Below are positions 47,281-58,528 of a DNA stretch of 64,000 bases, piece after piece (position 1 is the stretch's first letter; each line of letters starts with the position of its first letter). The notes beneath the pieces are model-generated. The model worked only from the letters and a program-made list of their open reading frames with translations. It ran no database searches and had not been told where the DNA came from. Location: contig CM041465.1 of the NCBI GenBank assembly GCA_023213395.1, positions 227,919,741 through 227,983,740 of the forward strand, in the 5' to 3' direction. Origin of the DNA: Cycas panzhihuaensis (Eukaryota > Cycadophyta). Both the position numbers and the translations under genes were made by a program.

Positions 47281-47509
47281 AGATGCCCCGATCCCTAACT
47301 CGCTCGATGCTCCCATTGATGACTCCCTCCCTGATGAGTCTATATTAACTATTTAGGGCACTCCTTCCCATCTACTCATTGATAGTGAGTAGTATGATGA
47401 CATTATACAGTACCTTACTCGGTAGCAGTACCGCCCGAAAGCTAGTAACAAGGTTGGGTCATGCATTTGAACCACTGTTAGGCAATACTTCCTTATGGAT
47501 GAAGTATTG

Positions 47510-48634
47510 TACAAGAGATCCTTTGACGGGATCCTCTTCTGTTACGTCACTCCTGACAAAGAAGACCAAATACTCCACGAATGCCACCATGGCATTTGTG
47601 GGGGCCATTTTGGAGGCCAATCCATGGCCCAGAGGATCCTTTGTATGGGCTATTATTAGTCGTCCCTCTTCAAGGATGCCCATGCCTATGCCTTGAGGTG
47701 TTGGTGATGCCAAGAGCATACCAACATTACCCATGTGCTCTCTAAGGCTCTTCATCCTATTGTATCTCCATGGCCCTTCGCCCAATGGGGTTTAGACCTC
47801 ATCGGCGCCATATCACTGCCCTCTTCATCATAGTACAAGTTCATCTTGACTGCCATGGAGTACTTCACGAAATGGGCAGAATCCATCCCTTTGATGACTA
47901 CCCTTGGCAAGATGATAACCACTTTTATCTACCAGTATATTATTTGTTGCTTTGGGATTCTCGACATCTTGATCACAGACAATGGAACTCCTTTTTGTAA
48001 TAAGGAGATGGATGAACTTTGTGAGAGATTCAAAATCTCTCACAAAACCTCTTCTCCTTATTACCCCCAAGCAAATGATCAGGTTGAATCATTCAATAAA
48101 ACTCTCATCAATATCCTAAAGAAAACTGTGGCCCAGTCTTAGAGAGATTGGCACCTCCAGTTCCCTTTCGCTGTATGGGCCTATCGTACATCTATTTGCA
48201 CAGCTACGGGAATGACTATGTTCTCCCTCATCTATGGTACCAAGGACGTACTCCCATTAGAAGTGGAGATCCCCTCTCTATGAGTTTCTCTTCGGCGTTT
48301 TATCGATGAGGAGTTTATTTTTCAGGCTTACCTCTTAGATCTCGAGGCTTTGGATGAGAGACATTTAGCCACTTATCAGGCGAACCTCGCATTTAAAGCT
48401 TGCTCACAAAGGACTTACTATAAACACCTTCATTCTCGTCCATTGTATCCCATGGACCAAGTCCTTAAGTTGAAATATCTTCATGACCGCTTAACCAAAT
48501 TCGGGCCTAAATGGGTTGGTCCCTTTATCGTTCTCGAGAGTCTCAATAATGACACCTATAGGATAGCAACCCTGGAGGGCCTTGAATTTGAGAAAGCCAT
48601 TAATAGGAAATTCCTCAAAAAATTCTATGCATGA
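47510..48634 (+). pseudogene. Integrase of Tat element 2
   Basis: Zinc-binding HHCC region at about 47570-47720 (HECHHGICGGHFGG, then CWWCQEH). The catalytic core has FAQWGLDLIGAI, LITDNGTPFCNKEMDELC and NDQVESFNKTL, so all three acidic residues are visible. The C-terminal part is open at 48350-48634 and ends PKWVGPFIVLESLNNDTYR... NRKFLKKFYA before TGA. A few stops and one frameshift (near 47830) remain. The end of this frame is the part that element 1 retains after its deletion. Confidence 0.9.
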
Positions 48635-48667
48635 TCTCTTCACTATCTTTTTCATGCTCTGAAATGA

Positions 48668-48832
48668 GCCTAAACTACCATCCTAAGCGTGTTCCCATTC
48701 CTCCTAGCCACAGGCAGGATGGTGGATTAGGGTGGCTTTCTTGTTCCTTTTAGGTTCCCCCTTGCGGAACCCCCTGATTCCCCTTCCTCTGGGGACCTTA
48801 TCCTCCTATTTGGCCATTCCCCCCAATTAGGA
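48668..48832 (+). other. Post-integrase stem-loop cassette, element 2
   Basis: SL1 at 48678-48735 (CCATCCTAA with TTAGGGTGG), SL2 at 48753-48772 (GGTTCC...GGAACC) and SL3 at 48804-48832 (TCCTATTTGG with CCAATTAGGA), after the box GAGCCTAAACTACCA. Position relative to the integrase stop is as in element 1. Confidence 0.62.
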
Positions 48833-49373
48833 TGACGTGTTGGAGTGTCATTACTCCCTTGTCGCTAGCCCTTCCTTTGCATATTCCACTATGCTCCTAT
48901 GTGGACATCTGTGTTGCCCTATCTCCTAGCCTCACATGCCTCTATTGCCACTACTCATGGTGATCATGTGTGCCTTTGCTAGGAATATGGCCCTGCATGG
49001 AAGGAAGTGTGTATAACTCAAATAAATATCATAGCACAAAATCATACAATAATCAACTCAAAATATCATCAACCATATCCCCGTGCATCTGTTCACCCCC
49101 ATATACATACATACATAAGCATGAAAACATAAATATACATCATCCATCACATGTCATTATACACATCATCATACATCAAATGGGGTATCAGTCACCCTGT
49201 CTATATACATAAAATAATCATCGTGTGTCATATCATACAACTAGTATGGTACATCATCTATGGGAATCCAGAATCCTTATAGGGAGGAGTACAATCATGT
49301 GGTAATATATGACGACTCCCCAGAGGTCCATGATTTCCCCTCATCAAATCAAAACTCCTACTCTGCTCTACTG
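48833..49373. other. Noncoding gap before antisense gene end
   Basis: About 540 bp, CA- and TA-rich, without a shared frame; the converging ends of sense pol and antisense transcripts would lie here. Confidence 0.5.
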
Positions 49374-51832
49374 CTACCCCAGCCCTAGAGCATCATCTCC
49401 TAGCCTATGTGATCCCTTTCTTGGGGACCACATGCCTCCTATGCTCCTCCTCAATCTTCGAGAGGTCCCTGCCTCACCCCCCTCATCCTGTGGCCTCCTC
49501 AGGGTCATCATCGTTGTGTGGGTATCAGTCCTGCTCCGCGATGACCTCGATGCCACCTCATCTACCAGTCAATCGTATCACGCCTAGATATGATCCTGCT
49601 CTCTCTCTACTTCTCAGAGCCTCTCCTCCATCCCTTGGAGATGCTTCTCCATCATTACCATCCAGATGTGACTCTTGGCATCCCCTCCTGCTCCTTCTAG
49701 AGCCTCCAATGCATGTACCTGACCTTGAAGGACATCCCTCTCGGGCTGGGTCTCATCCAGCTCCACCTGTATGCATCTCGCACGTGCCTCGTGCTCCTGG
49801 GACTCTGCTATCTAGACATCTCTCACCCTCACCAGTGGGGTAAATGCTGCTATGTAGGTACTTGCCGATCTAGGCTCATCTCCTGCCTAAATGGGAGGTT
49901 GCCCCTCTGCATAGGCCCAGGGGAACATCTCCCAGACCATCGCCTCCACCAACCTCTGGATCTCTGCCATGCCTATAAATCCAACACGTCACATGTTAGT
50001 ACATATCCATATACATGCCAAACCAAAATCAAACAATATATAGATGTCTAATGATCGAAAGATTATAGGAGAAGGTAGTGTCTCACCTCGTGTGGCCACT
50101 GGCTCCTTGACTCGGATGATAGCCTCTGCCTCAGGTACTCCACCAGCTGCAGGTACCTCCTCCTCCTCTATTACCTCCTCGGCAACTACCTCAGCTACTA
50201 GGGCATCTCTCCTCTCCTCTACTGGTGCCACTACCTCCCCAGATCTCCTGACTATATGTAGTCTCCAAGCTCATGTTACTAGGCCCTTACTCTTCTCTGT
50301 AGCTCCAAAAGGGCCTGCCTCTCCTCTCGCGGTCCCTGATAGACCTGCCTCTCCTCTCGTGGTCCCTGATGGACCTACCTCTCCTCCTGCGGTCCCCGAT
50401 GGACCTACACCTCCTCCTGCGGCTCTTGACGGGCCAGCCTTATCACCGCTATCTCCTCCATCTCCACTATCTCTTAGGGAAACTCCTGCTCTGCCTACCT
50501 CGTCATCGCTGTCCTACCTCACCGCTCGATATGGATCTGATATATAATCTACCATGGTGAGGAGGTCTAATGATGTAGCCTCCACCGAGTGACAAACATA
50601 TGCCTGGTCCTCGGTCCCTCTAAATCTGGTCAGCCACCTGTGTACCATGGGAGCCCACTCTAAAATGGGGTGTGGTCCCCTTACTGGTGCCACCACTCCG
50701 AAGTGATCGAAGAACCAATACTATAATAGGGTGTTGTATGATAAGCCACCCTTCCCTGCCACCCTGATAGCATCTAGCTAGGTGATTAAGTTCACCACTA
50801 TAAGGGTAGTCCAGTCAAGTCTCTCCCCAGCTTCTCATCTCCATACAGCGTCCATCCATCTTTTGGGGATGTCTCAATAGTTCTATTTCCAGGATATCTA
50901 GAATAAAATGCATAGAGTGATTAGTTTCCTCACACGAGGAACCCCCGACATAACCATACTCTGTAATGGAATACCTCTCCTCTCCCATCTATCTGAGCCA
51001 ATGAAGAACACGGTTGCCTCCCTGTGTGCTACCTCATTACTAGGTAGCGCCCCTAGTGATGTTGGCCTCCTAGTCACTGACACTCTCAATATCCTCCTAA
51101 TATCCTCTAGTGTGACTATCACGTCTCCTACCTAGGGAAGATCGAACACGTATCTCTATCTATCCTAATGTGAGATGATGTCTACCAGGAGCCTCTAGTT
51201 TGATGTATACTGTGGTGTCATCATGACCTTCAATAAGCCATACCTAGCCAAAGTCTACCTATCCTCATGGGACATCATCTCAATAAAGCTCAACATCGCC
51301 ATACTGATGTTCTCGTAGTTGTCCACTGTGATCACCGCTTGCAAAACACCCCAAAATAAAATCCTACTCATACTCACCTCTCTGCCATCTATACTATCCC
51401 TCATCTTCATTTGGTCAAGATTTAGGTTCCCTTAGGGCCCCTTCTTTATTTTTCATTAGGTCTGCCTTTGCACTGTACCAAACTCCGCGGTACCATAGAG
51501 TTTGGACTGGGTCCCATGGCGATCGAGGCCCCATGATACAGATCACGGCACCACGATCTTTGCCACGGTGCGAACGGTTTGGGGGGTTTTTCTGCCCAAA
51601 AAATCCCAATTTTTTGCCTGGGTGAGCTACTCTCAGGGTCACCAAGACCGGGGCTACCTAATACCCCAGTCTCGCCTCTCTCTTGGTCTAATTTAGACTC
51701 TCGGAGATCACTTATTGCCTTTAAGAGGCCCAAAACCATGCTAAAAAAGCATAAAAAGTAATATATTTTAAATCACGAGATGGAGTTAGATTTAGATGAT
51801 CCACTCACTAGATTTAGTCTCGTCGTTGCCAT
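49374..51832 (-). pseudogene. Antisense three-exon PMD-like gene, element 2 copy
   Basis: Predicted exons are 51809-51832 (MATTRLNL, donor GTGAGT), 51338-50087 (1,252 nt, ending CGAG|GTGAGA) and 49972-49374 (599 nt, acceptor TTATAG). They sum to 1,875 nt, exactly 625 codons with the stop, and long segments of both large exons read in one frame although stops interrupt them. Exon 2 has AVITVDNYENISMAML, then TLEDIRRILRV and SNEVAHREATVFF (PMD-like). APVRGPHPILEWAPMVHRW follows, then a 10-residue GPSGTAGGEV-type repeat and an acidic segment. Exon 3 begins EIQRLVEAMVWEMFPWAYAE and continues as a charged probable coiled coil with a basic end. The exon 2 acceptor is GCAA, probably a decayed GCAG. 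Stops cluster at the start of exon 2. Confidence 0.82.
50314..50433. repeat. 30-bp minisatellite in antisense exon 2 (4 units)
   Basis: Four consecutive 30-bp units starting CCTGCCTCTCCTCTCGCGG. On the minus strand each encodes a 10-residue Gly/Ser/Pro-rich repeat, so unit changes keep the frame. Element 1 has about three degenerate units near 13460-13550. Confidence 0.85.
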
Positions 51833-51990
51833 CTCGTCGCTCTAGTATCACCGACTCTCTCCTGGTCTTGATCCAATAGTTAAATCCTCCTTTACATGCC
51901 TCCAAAGTCAGGTGGCACTCCACTGCATAAGGGAAAGGGCTCTAATTCATTCATGATCCCGTAAAAATGAATCCCATTTTCATCAAGTTT

Positions 51991-51999
51991 CCTTATATA
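51991..51999 (-). promoter_or_regulatory. TATA box of the antisense gene, element 2
   Basis: TATATAAGG on the minus strand, at the same relative place as 15084-15092 in element 1, within a matching stretch CAAGTTTCC/GAGTTTCC. Confidence 0.65.
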
Positions 52000-52388
52000 G
52001 GCAAGGGTCCCAATGGGCACTTTCTTCATTTTTGCCTTCGAGACAGCCTGTCAGGCTGTCTCTCATCTCTAATCATTATTGCCTTCTGGCCCTATTCCCT
52101 CTTTCATCTCCATAGCCCTTATTTTGCTCATTCTTTCAGGTGCATTTATGGCACCTCACCGACACATTTCTGCTAGGGCCCTTCTATCTCGTTTACATGC
52201 CATTCCCATGCATGCCTGAGTTTATACTTGTTTGGCATGTTTTGTAGTCTTGGACCCATTTTCGTGGCCCATTCATGCCTCTGGGGCCTCTAAAAGGAGT
52301 GCTCCCTCTATTTAGGATCACTTTTCGCTTCCTCAAGTGACCTTTAGCGCCCTCGAGGGTCCTTCTTGTTACCCGTCCTTTCTTGTTG

Positions 52389-52393
52389 GTAGG
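52389..52393. repeat. Left target duplication of Tat element 3
   Basis: GTAGG, repeated at 62515-62519. The element 2 sequence continues across the two sites. Confidence 0.92.
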
Positions 52394-54917
52394 TGTTTCC
52401 CAGCTATTGGGAATGGACTCGAGACGCATCGACACAGGTTTGTTCAGGTATATGTTCTTACTTTTCTCACCTATGGTTTGATTAAGGTTATTTAGAGTAG
52501 GTTGCTTAACATATGCCTGCCTGCGTGCATTGCCTTTTTGCTTGCTCATAATGCATGTGCCTACGGCACACTTTTAGCCTATGACGACTCACAATGGGCA
52601 TTCCTCGTGAATCACGACACCCCGTATGGCCTACAACCACTCACGATGTCTCCACAGTTTCTCGAGATTATTTCTGCCAGCTTGTTTGTTCTTGTTACAA
52701 CATGCCGTTTATGTTGCAATCCTTCTTAAGTCCGGTTTAACCCTTAGTCAGGGCTCTTTGCATCATTCTGGGTACCTGCCCACTGCCTGGGCCTTCCCCC
52801 AGCTGATGTAATTCATGTTTAGTCCATGTTCTTACCTTAAAAGCTTGATTTTTCTTTCATTTTTCTCTTTTTCAAATTTCAGTGTCTGCAGGTAAACTAA
52901 AGCGATGCCGAATTGCAGATGCAGAGTTTGCCGCCATGATCTGTTCGAAATTTAAAAAAGAGAACCACGTGATAGTTTTCACGTTTTTTCATGGAACTGC
53001 CGCGTGGCTCCGTACGATTGGAGGCGCCCCAACATCCCCAACGTTCACTTACTGTGAACAAGACATAAAATGATTTTTTTTACTCATTTGCATCAGTCTA
53101 AGGCTCATTTTTCAAGACTTCCAAGAGAACTCTTCACAAAAACACAAGAGAAGAACACAGAAATCAGAGAGCTTCATGTACAGCAGTTGGATAAAGGTGT
53201 AGTGGGCTACCATAAGCTGGAGTTACAGGGCCATTGCTGCCCCCCTACCGTTCTCCACAACAAGTTCCACCCTCCTTTACAAATGCTCAAAGATCCAAGG
53301 GATTTCTTCACCAAGAAGGCTACTCCAAGGATCAACTTTTAGCTCTCAACTTGCATGGACCTTCTCCCATCAACATTCTAGCAAAAAACACTCAGAATCA
53401 GCCTCTAGACATTGATTGTTGCTGCTGCTCCAAGTGATCAAGTGCATGCATGCATGCCCTCTCTTATCCAAGGTATTTCTTATTTCTTGTTGGTGCTTTT
53501 TTCCTTGCTTTTTTGTTGTTCTACTTGGTGCTCTTTTCCCCCATTGCATTCACTTTCTTTGATATTTCCTTGGTCATCCAATGAGAGTAATCTTAGCTAG
53601 TTGTAGCTTTCCTATAGTGCTGCCCTAGATTGGGGTTATTTCCTTGCATTTCCTTGAGACTCATCCTTTCCCTCTAAGCTATCTCTTTCACCCTTTTCTG
53701 AGTTAACCGGTGTAAAGGGTTTCACATGAGGGTTTGAGGAAGATAGGCGGGGTTCCGTCCCCCATTGCCGTCCTTCTCACCAAGGGTTCCGTCCCTTATC
53801 CTCTCTCCCTTTACCATCCGCGTTTTCTTAGGAAACGGAGCTAGGGAGGCCTAAGTGAGTTGGTTTGAGCTTTCCCTCTGGTGTAGGTAACCCATCACTA
53901 CCCATCTCACCTTGTTGCTTGCTAACGTTTCCTTCCGAGCCCCGTGGAGACCTCCCGTGAGTGAGTTAGCCATCCCGAGGCTACACTCAGTCCCACGTAG
54001 TGTGTTTTATGGTGCATAACAGTGTATATGTTTATCGCGCATTTTTGTTTCATTTTTGCTATGTCCTAGCGTATAACTCAAGTGATTTAGCTTAGTTGGT
54101 TTCATTTGCATATATATATATATATATCTTTGCCGTGCTTCGTAGCCTCTCTCCCGAGAGGAAGGTGCTCTCTCTACTTGTCTGCAGGATCGCATTGGAG
54201 GAGGTGGTGCGCGAGACGAACCCGTTGCCGGTCGGCTCCCACACGGTAATTATTTCCTTTAGCGTTGAGTTCTTTTTTTCGTCTTTTTATTTCATTTGAT
54301 TCCACATGCTCACGGGGAGGTAAGTGGACCCCCTTCGCCACCGTTGGCCAACGTTGCATGCATGGAGGAAAGAGGAAAGGAGCATAACCGAGAAGGAGAA
54401 TCCACACTTCAACCTCAACCACCGGATCCAAGTATTCCTCGCATTTCCTTTGTTTTTTCCCTTTTATATTATTCTTGCTTTTTGCACCTGCTTGATAAGT
54501 AAAAGATAAGGAAACATAAAGGAAAAAGGGAAATAGTCTTTTATTTTACATTTACTTTCTTGCACTGTTTCTTTTACTTTGCATAACATAGGAACAGAAG
54601 ACCCGTTTACGTCATACCTCTCAACCGCACTTTACTTCACACATGTTGCACATTGATTTTGTTGCCCTCTCGTTGCCTTCTCATTACCTTGAGAAGCTGC
54701 AACGCGCGAGGTTTCCCTCTCCTTCCTGGCCATCCGAAGGGTAGGAAGGCCTCGTATTTGCACGGCTACCTGGAAGCAACCAGGCACCTTGCAGTCCCCG
54801 AACCCACGCTCCGGCAGCGGACGTCTGCGGTGAGATCCTCGCTGCCTAGCCCAGTCAGTGTGGTGTTTTGTATCCCTTTGCTAGACGTAGGATCACCGCC
54901 CCGCGGAGAGCGTTTCA
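52394..54917 (+). repeat. 5' LTR of Tat element 3
   Basis: TGTTTCCCAGCTATTGGG to GAGCGTTTCA. It is nearly identical to 59992-62514 except at the start (AGC absent in the 3' copy), a few small indels and a strongly divergent patch at about 52882-53020. A weak TATA-like CATAAAATG is near 53065; an AT microsatellite at about 54112-54128; leader hairpin at 54146-54161. Confidence 0.94.
54146..54161 (+). other. Leader hairpin, element 3 5' LTR
   Basis: CCTCTC-TCCC-GAGAGG, the counterpart of CCCTTC-TTG-GAAGGG in elements 1 and 2 after the shared GTAG. The 3' LTR copy (61743-61758) has one mismatch from G to A. Confidence 0.5.
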
Positions 54918-54918
54918 C

Positions 54919-54936
54919 TGGTGACCATACTGGGGA
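54919..54936 (+). other. Primer binding site, element 3
   Basis: TGGTGACCATACTGGGGA, one base after the LTR; CpG to TpG change relative to element 1. Confidence 0.75.
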
Positions 54937-55097
54937 CTGCCAGTAAGGGAGTTAAATCTGCTTCCCCTCCTTGTTGGTGTTCTTGCCTCTAGGTAGGTTC
55001 ACATTCTGTGTTTTCAGTTGGGCAACCCCCAACATGTTTTACGTTTCTTCCCTTCCTTTTCTTTCCATTCTCCTAACGACGCTCGCAAAGGCGTTGC

Positions 55098-57096
55098 ATG
55101 CGACGTTTCTCGCGTCGCTTGCGAGGCTTGCCGCCGTTGTTAGAAGACCAATCATCTCGTTCCCTCCCGTTATCGAACCCCGATTCGACAATGGAAGGTT
55201 ACCCTTCCGATTGGGCCTACCGTCCCATGGCTTCAGGAACTCAAGAGTTCCCTTCGTCTGTTCTGGAATCTGCCTAGGAGGGCGATGATTCCATCTACTA
55301 CCCAGATGACCATTTCCACCCGGATGACTTTCAGCCTTTCGCTCAAGTAGCGGAAGATTCAGACCCTCACGAGACTCGCCACCCCACTGGCGAGCCTTAC
55401 GAGGGGTGCCCCGAAGGATCCCCTACTTTCGAAGCCCCTTCGACCTTGTATGGCTACGAGGATACCCCTCCCGCCGACGCGGTTGAGGCGCTTAGCGAGT
55501 GCTTTCGAGCGGCTCACCGCCAGCCGCATCCTAGATGGTTTGCAGAAATGCTGTGTAACATAGCATCTTCTTCATCCATGCCTGCGTCATCTACAACGAT
55601 CGACGCTCCTACCACAAGACACACGCCCCATGCCGTGTCTACCCCGGCCCCAAGGTAAGTGTTGTCACTGCTTCCACCGTGGTCCTACTTCCTCGTGGCT
55701 GCTCGTGGTGTGTCCTTCCCTCAACTCGGGGTTAGCATGCCATGCCCCAGCCAAACGCACGCGCCACCTCCGAACGTGACACATGCGTTCCCTAGTAGGC
55801 CTCGGGGTCCTACTAGTGCCGCCGCCATTAGCCATATAGGACCCACTCCTACATATGTCCAAAACCCGATTGGTGGTTCTTCTTTACGTGCCCCAGTGTT
55901 ACACTACTCAACCTTGGGGCAAGGTAAGGAAGCCATCTCCCTGTTTATGGGTGGACCTGCTGCACCCATATGGGGTCGCGCCACCTACGGTGGCCCATAT
56001 GGGCAAACCAGTCCCTCATCCTCCGCTTCCATCGTCAACAAGAACTCCCATCTTGTCGCCATCGCAAGGGAGCGACTCTTTTCAGAGCTTTTACCCGCAG
56101 CCCCCTTTCCAACAAGAGGCCTTTTCCCAAGGAGGGATGGGTTTACCACCCCCATCCATTCCTTTACCGGTTGTTGATCCATTAGCCCAAGCAAGGACAC
56201 GTCCTTTCGTGGACTATAGGTCGACGCCATTGTCTATTGAGGCGCTGAGGACTAACCTGCCACCTCACCCTCCTGAAGTTCCCAAATTCGACGGGACTTC
56301 GTGGCAAGACCCGACCGAGCATGTACGCAGCTTCTCTATGGCGTGCATCGATTATTGGGCTTACGACCATATACTTATGAAGCTATTCCCGTGGTCCTTG
56401 CAGGGTGATGCCCTCAAGTGGTTTTACCGCCTTCCTGCCCATTCAATCTCCTCATTCCAGCAACTAGTGGACGAGTTCGTCAACTACTTTAACGTAGCCC
56501 GCCCATTCGAAAGTGGAATGAAGGCGCTTCTATTGCTTAAACAAGGTCACAATGAGATGAATCGTGACTTTGTGCGATGTTTTCATGATCTTCTTCACTC
56601 CACCAAGGCTACGTTGCCTGAGGAGTTGAAGATGGATCTCTTCGTCAATGCACTTCGCCCCGAAGTGCATGTGGAAGTCCTCAAGATGGGGGCGACCACG
56701 TGTGACTCCGCCATCATGAGGTGCCTAGCTTTGGAGGCCATTGAGATCTAAGCGGGACTCAAGAAACCTCCCAAGCCCTCGCAACGTCGCGAGGTGCCTC
56801 CTCCGGCGAAGGAGACCACACCTTCGCAACCCGCTAGGTCCACCTCTCATCCGACTGAGAGGACCCTAGATCCCCTTACTCCGCTTATTCGCTCATTTGA
56901 GCGCACGATGAAGGAGTTAAAACTCCAACCTCCTTCGCCGCCAACCTCCCATAAACCCGTCCCAGACTTCTCAGGCGATGCCCCCAAAGGGGCACACCCG
57001 CCTTCTCAAGCAAGGAGGATCGATCCTCCCCTTGAGAAGAGGTGGTGTTCCATCCATGGGGAGTGTTTCCATGACGATTCGCGTTGCCGGGCATAG
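55098..57096 (+). pseudogene. gag of Tat element 3
   Basis: The best-preserved Tat gag. It starts at 55098 with MRRFSRRLRGLPPLLED, 31 codons before MEGYPSDW (55191). The gag domain is fully open within 55855-56751: PPEVPKFDGTSWQDPTEHV, WSLQGDALKWFYRLPAHS, FQQLVDEFVNYFNVARPFE, then NALRPEVHVEVLKMGA. It ends with WCSIHGECFHDDSRC at about 57045-57090, a knuckle-like motif as in other Tat gags. Defects are a TAG at 55275 (CAA in element 1), frameshifts near 55650 and 55890, and a TAA at 56749-56751 where relatives have CAG. Codons match the family otherwise, so decay is recent. Confidence 0.9.
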
Positions 57097-57282
57097 CACC
57101 CACACGACGCCCCGCCGCATGACTCGTCCCCTAGGCGGACATCGAGGCCTAACCTCGATCAGCCCATTCATAGAGACCCGTTCCCCAAACATGGGGAACA
57201 TGGTCGCGATGTTCAACAAAGATACAGTCAAAATCGGGATAGGTCCCACGATTCTCACCCTTCACATGGTAGAGGGAAGGGT

Positions 57283-58399
57283 GTGCGAAGGTCATCTTCC
57301 CCTTCGCGCTCCCATGACCGCCGTGCTCCATCACCTTCGCGGTCCCGCTACAAGGGAAAGAAGGTTGTCCAATTGCTTGAGACCACTCCGTTATATGCCT
57401 TAACCCAGTCCCAAGCTGCTAAAGAGGCAGCCGGTGCCTCTTCATCTACATCTCACCCTGATCCTCTTAGGGCCGTTCCTCCTCTGGAGATTCCTGCGCT
57501 TCCCAAGACTATTCCTGCCTGCCCCGGTAGATTCGACTTTAGAAGGGCGCTTACCCAACCCACAGGGAAGGGTAAGCCCTTTTCTATCATTGACGAGCTC
57601 TACACCGCCGCCGCGGAATGTCTTTGATGGACGCCTTGAGAATCCGCCTGACGGCGTGCTCTTCTTCTTGAAGCTCTTGGCCAACAAGATGCTTCCATCC
57701 ATGCGATAGGTGCTACCTCTCATGGGCCACCTGTCATCTCATTTGATCCCAGAGATCTCCCATCTCCCGAAGCTGAGAAGCTTTTGCATTACCCGTTCGT
57801 CATTACCATTGACACTCTTGATTGTATCATAAAGATGACCATTATAGACAATGGCTCTTCGGTTAACGCTATGCCTGCGCGTATGCTCAAGGAGCTAGGC
57901 ATAGTAGCTCTTGAGTCATCCTTGAAATGCCAAGGGTATGATGGGATGCGAAAGTCCCTCCGGGGCAGCCTCCCCTATCCCTCACCTTAGGAGGGAAAAT
58001 TGTTTCGCCGGTTGCTATACTCGGCGTCGATGTGAGTACAACCTCTTGTTGGGCCAACCATGGCTCGACCAGATGGGAGCAATCTACTCCACGCAATGGG
58101 GGCAACTTAAATTTATCCATGAAGGACAAGTTAAAGTTGTCGCTCGTGAGCCTATGCCGTCTCACACCTCTCATCCAGCCTACCAGGCTGTTTTCGATGA
58201 TGAAGATAGTGATCCTGACGAGGCTACCCCTTCCGTGGGACCTCTGTTTCAGGAGACTGACCTTCATCAGTCGGACCCTATGCCATGTCATGAGCCAAAC
58301 CTAGTTAGGTTTGCCCCTATTGGTGTAGGTGGTTACAGTTGCTTACCCATCACGGGTGATTCTGATTCGGATAGCAAGGGTTATGGGCCCTCTCCTTGA
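57283..58399 (+). pseudogene. RS-rich linker and protease of Tat element 3
   Basis: The linker begins with an Arg/Ser-dipeptide stretch (RRSSSPSRSHDRRAPSPSRS) followed by the conserved LLETTPLYALTQSQAAKEA. The protease lies at about 57784-58130: FVITIDTLDCIIKMTIIDNG, with an intact DNGSS active site (57847-57861), then CQGYDGMRK. After a frameshift near 57950 it continues YNLLLGQPWLDQMGAIY and LKFIHEGQVKVVARE. An acidic tail (FDDEDSDPDEAT) closes the frame at 58399. It would have matured gag; the frameshift disables it. Confidence 0.87.
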
Positions 58400-58528
58400 C
58401 GTGTCACCCTGGTTTCGCAAGCACCTAGGGGAATATCTTGATCGGATATTCCCGCTCTTTCTCATTCTACATTGGCTCCTAAGCCACTGGTCTTAAACCA
58501 GCCGTCTATTTTACCTTCTCGGCCTCCC

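Noticed and set aside
53070-53342. Frame of about 90-100 codons after the LTR start region, also at 60671-60982
   Set aside because: It is the same in both copies only because they are LTRs of one young element; not present in elements 1 or 2.
54112-54128. AT dinucleotide run as a TATA promoter
   Set aside because: It is a microsatellite of different length in the two LTRs and lies far downstream of the expected transcript start.
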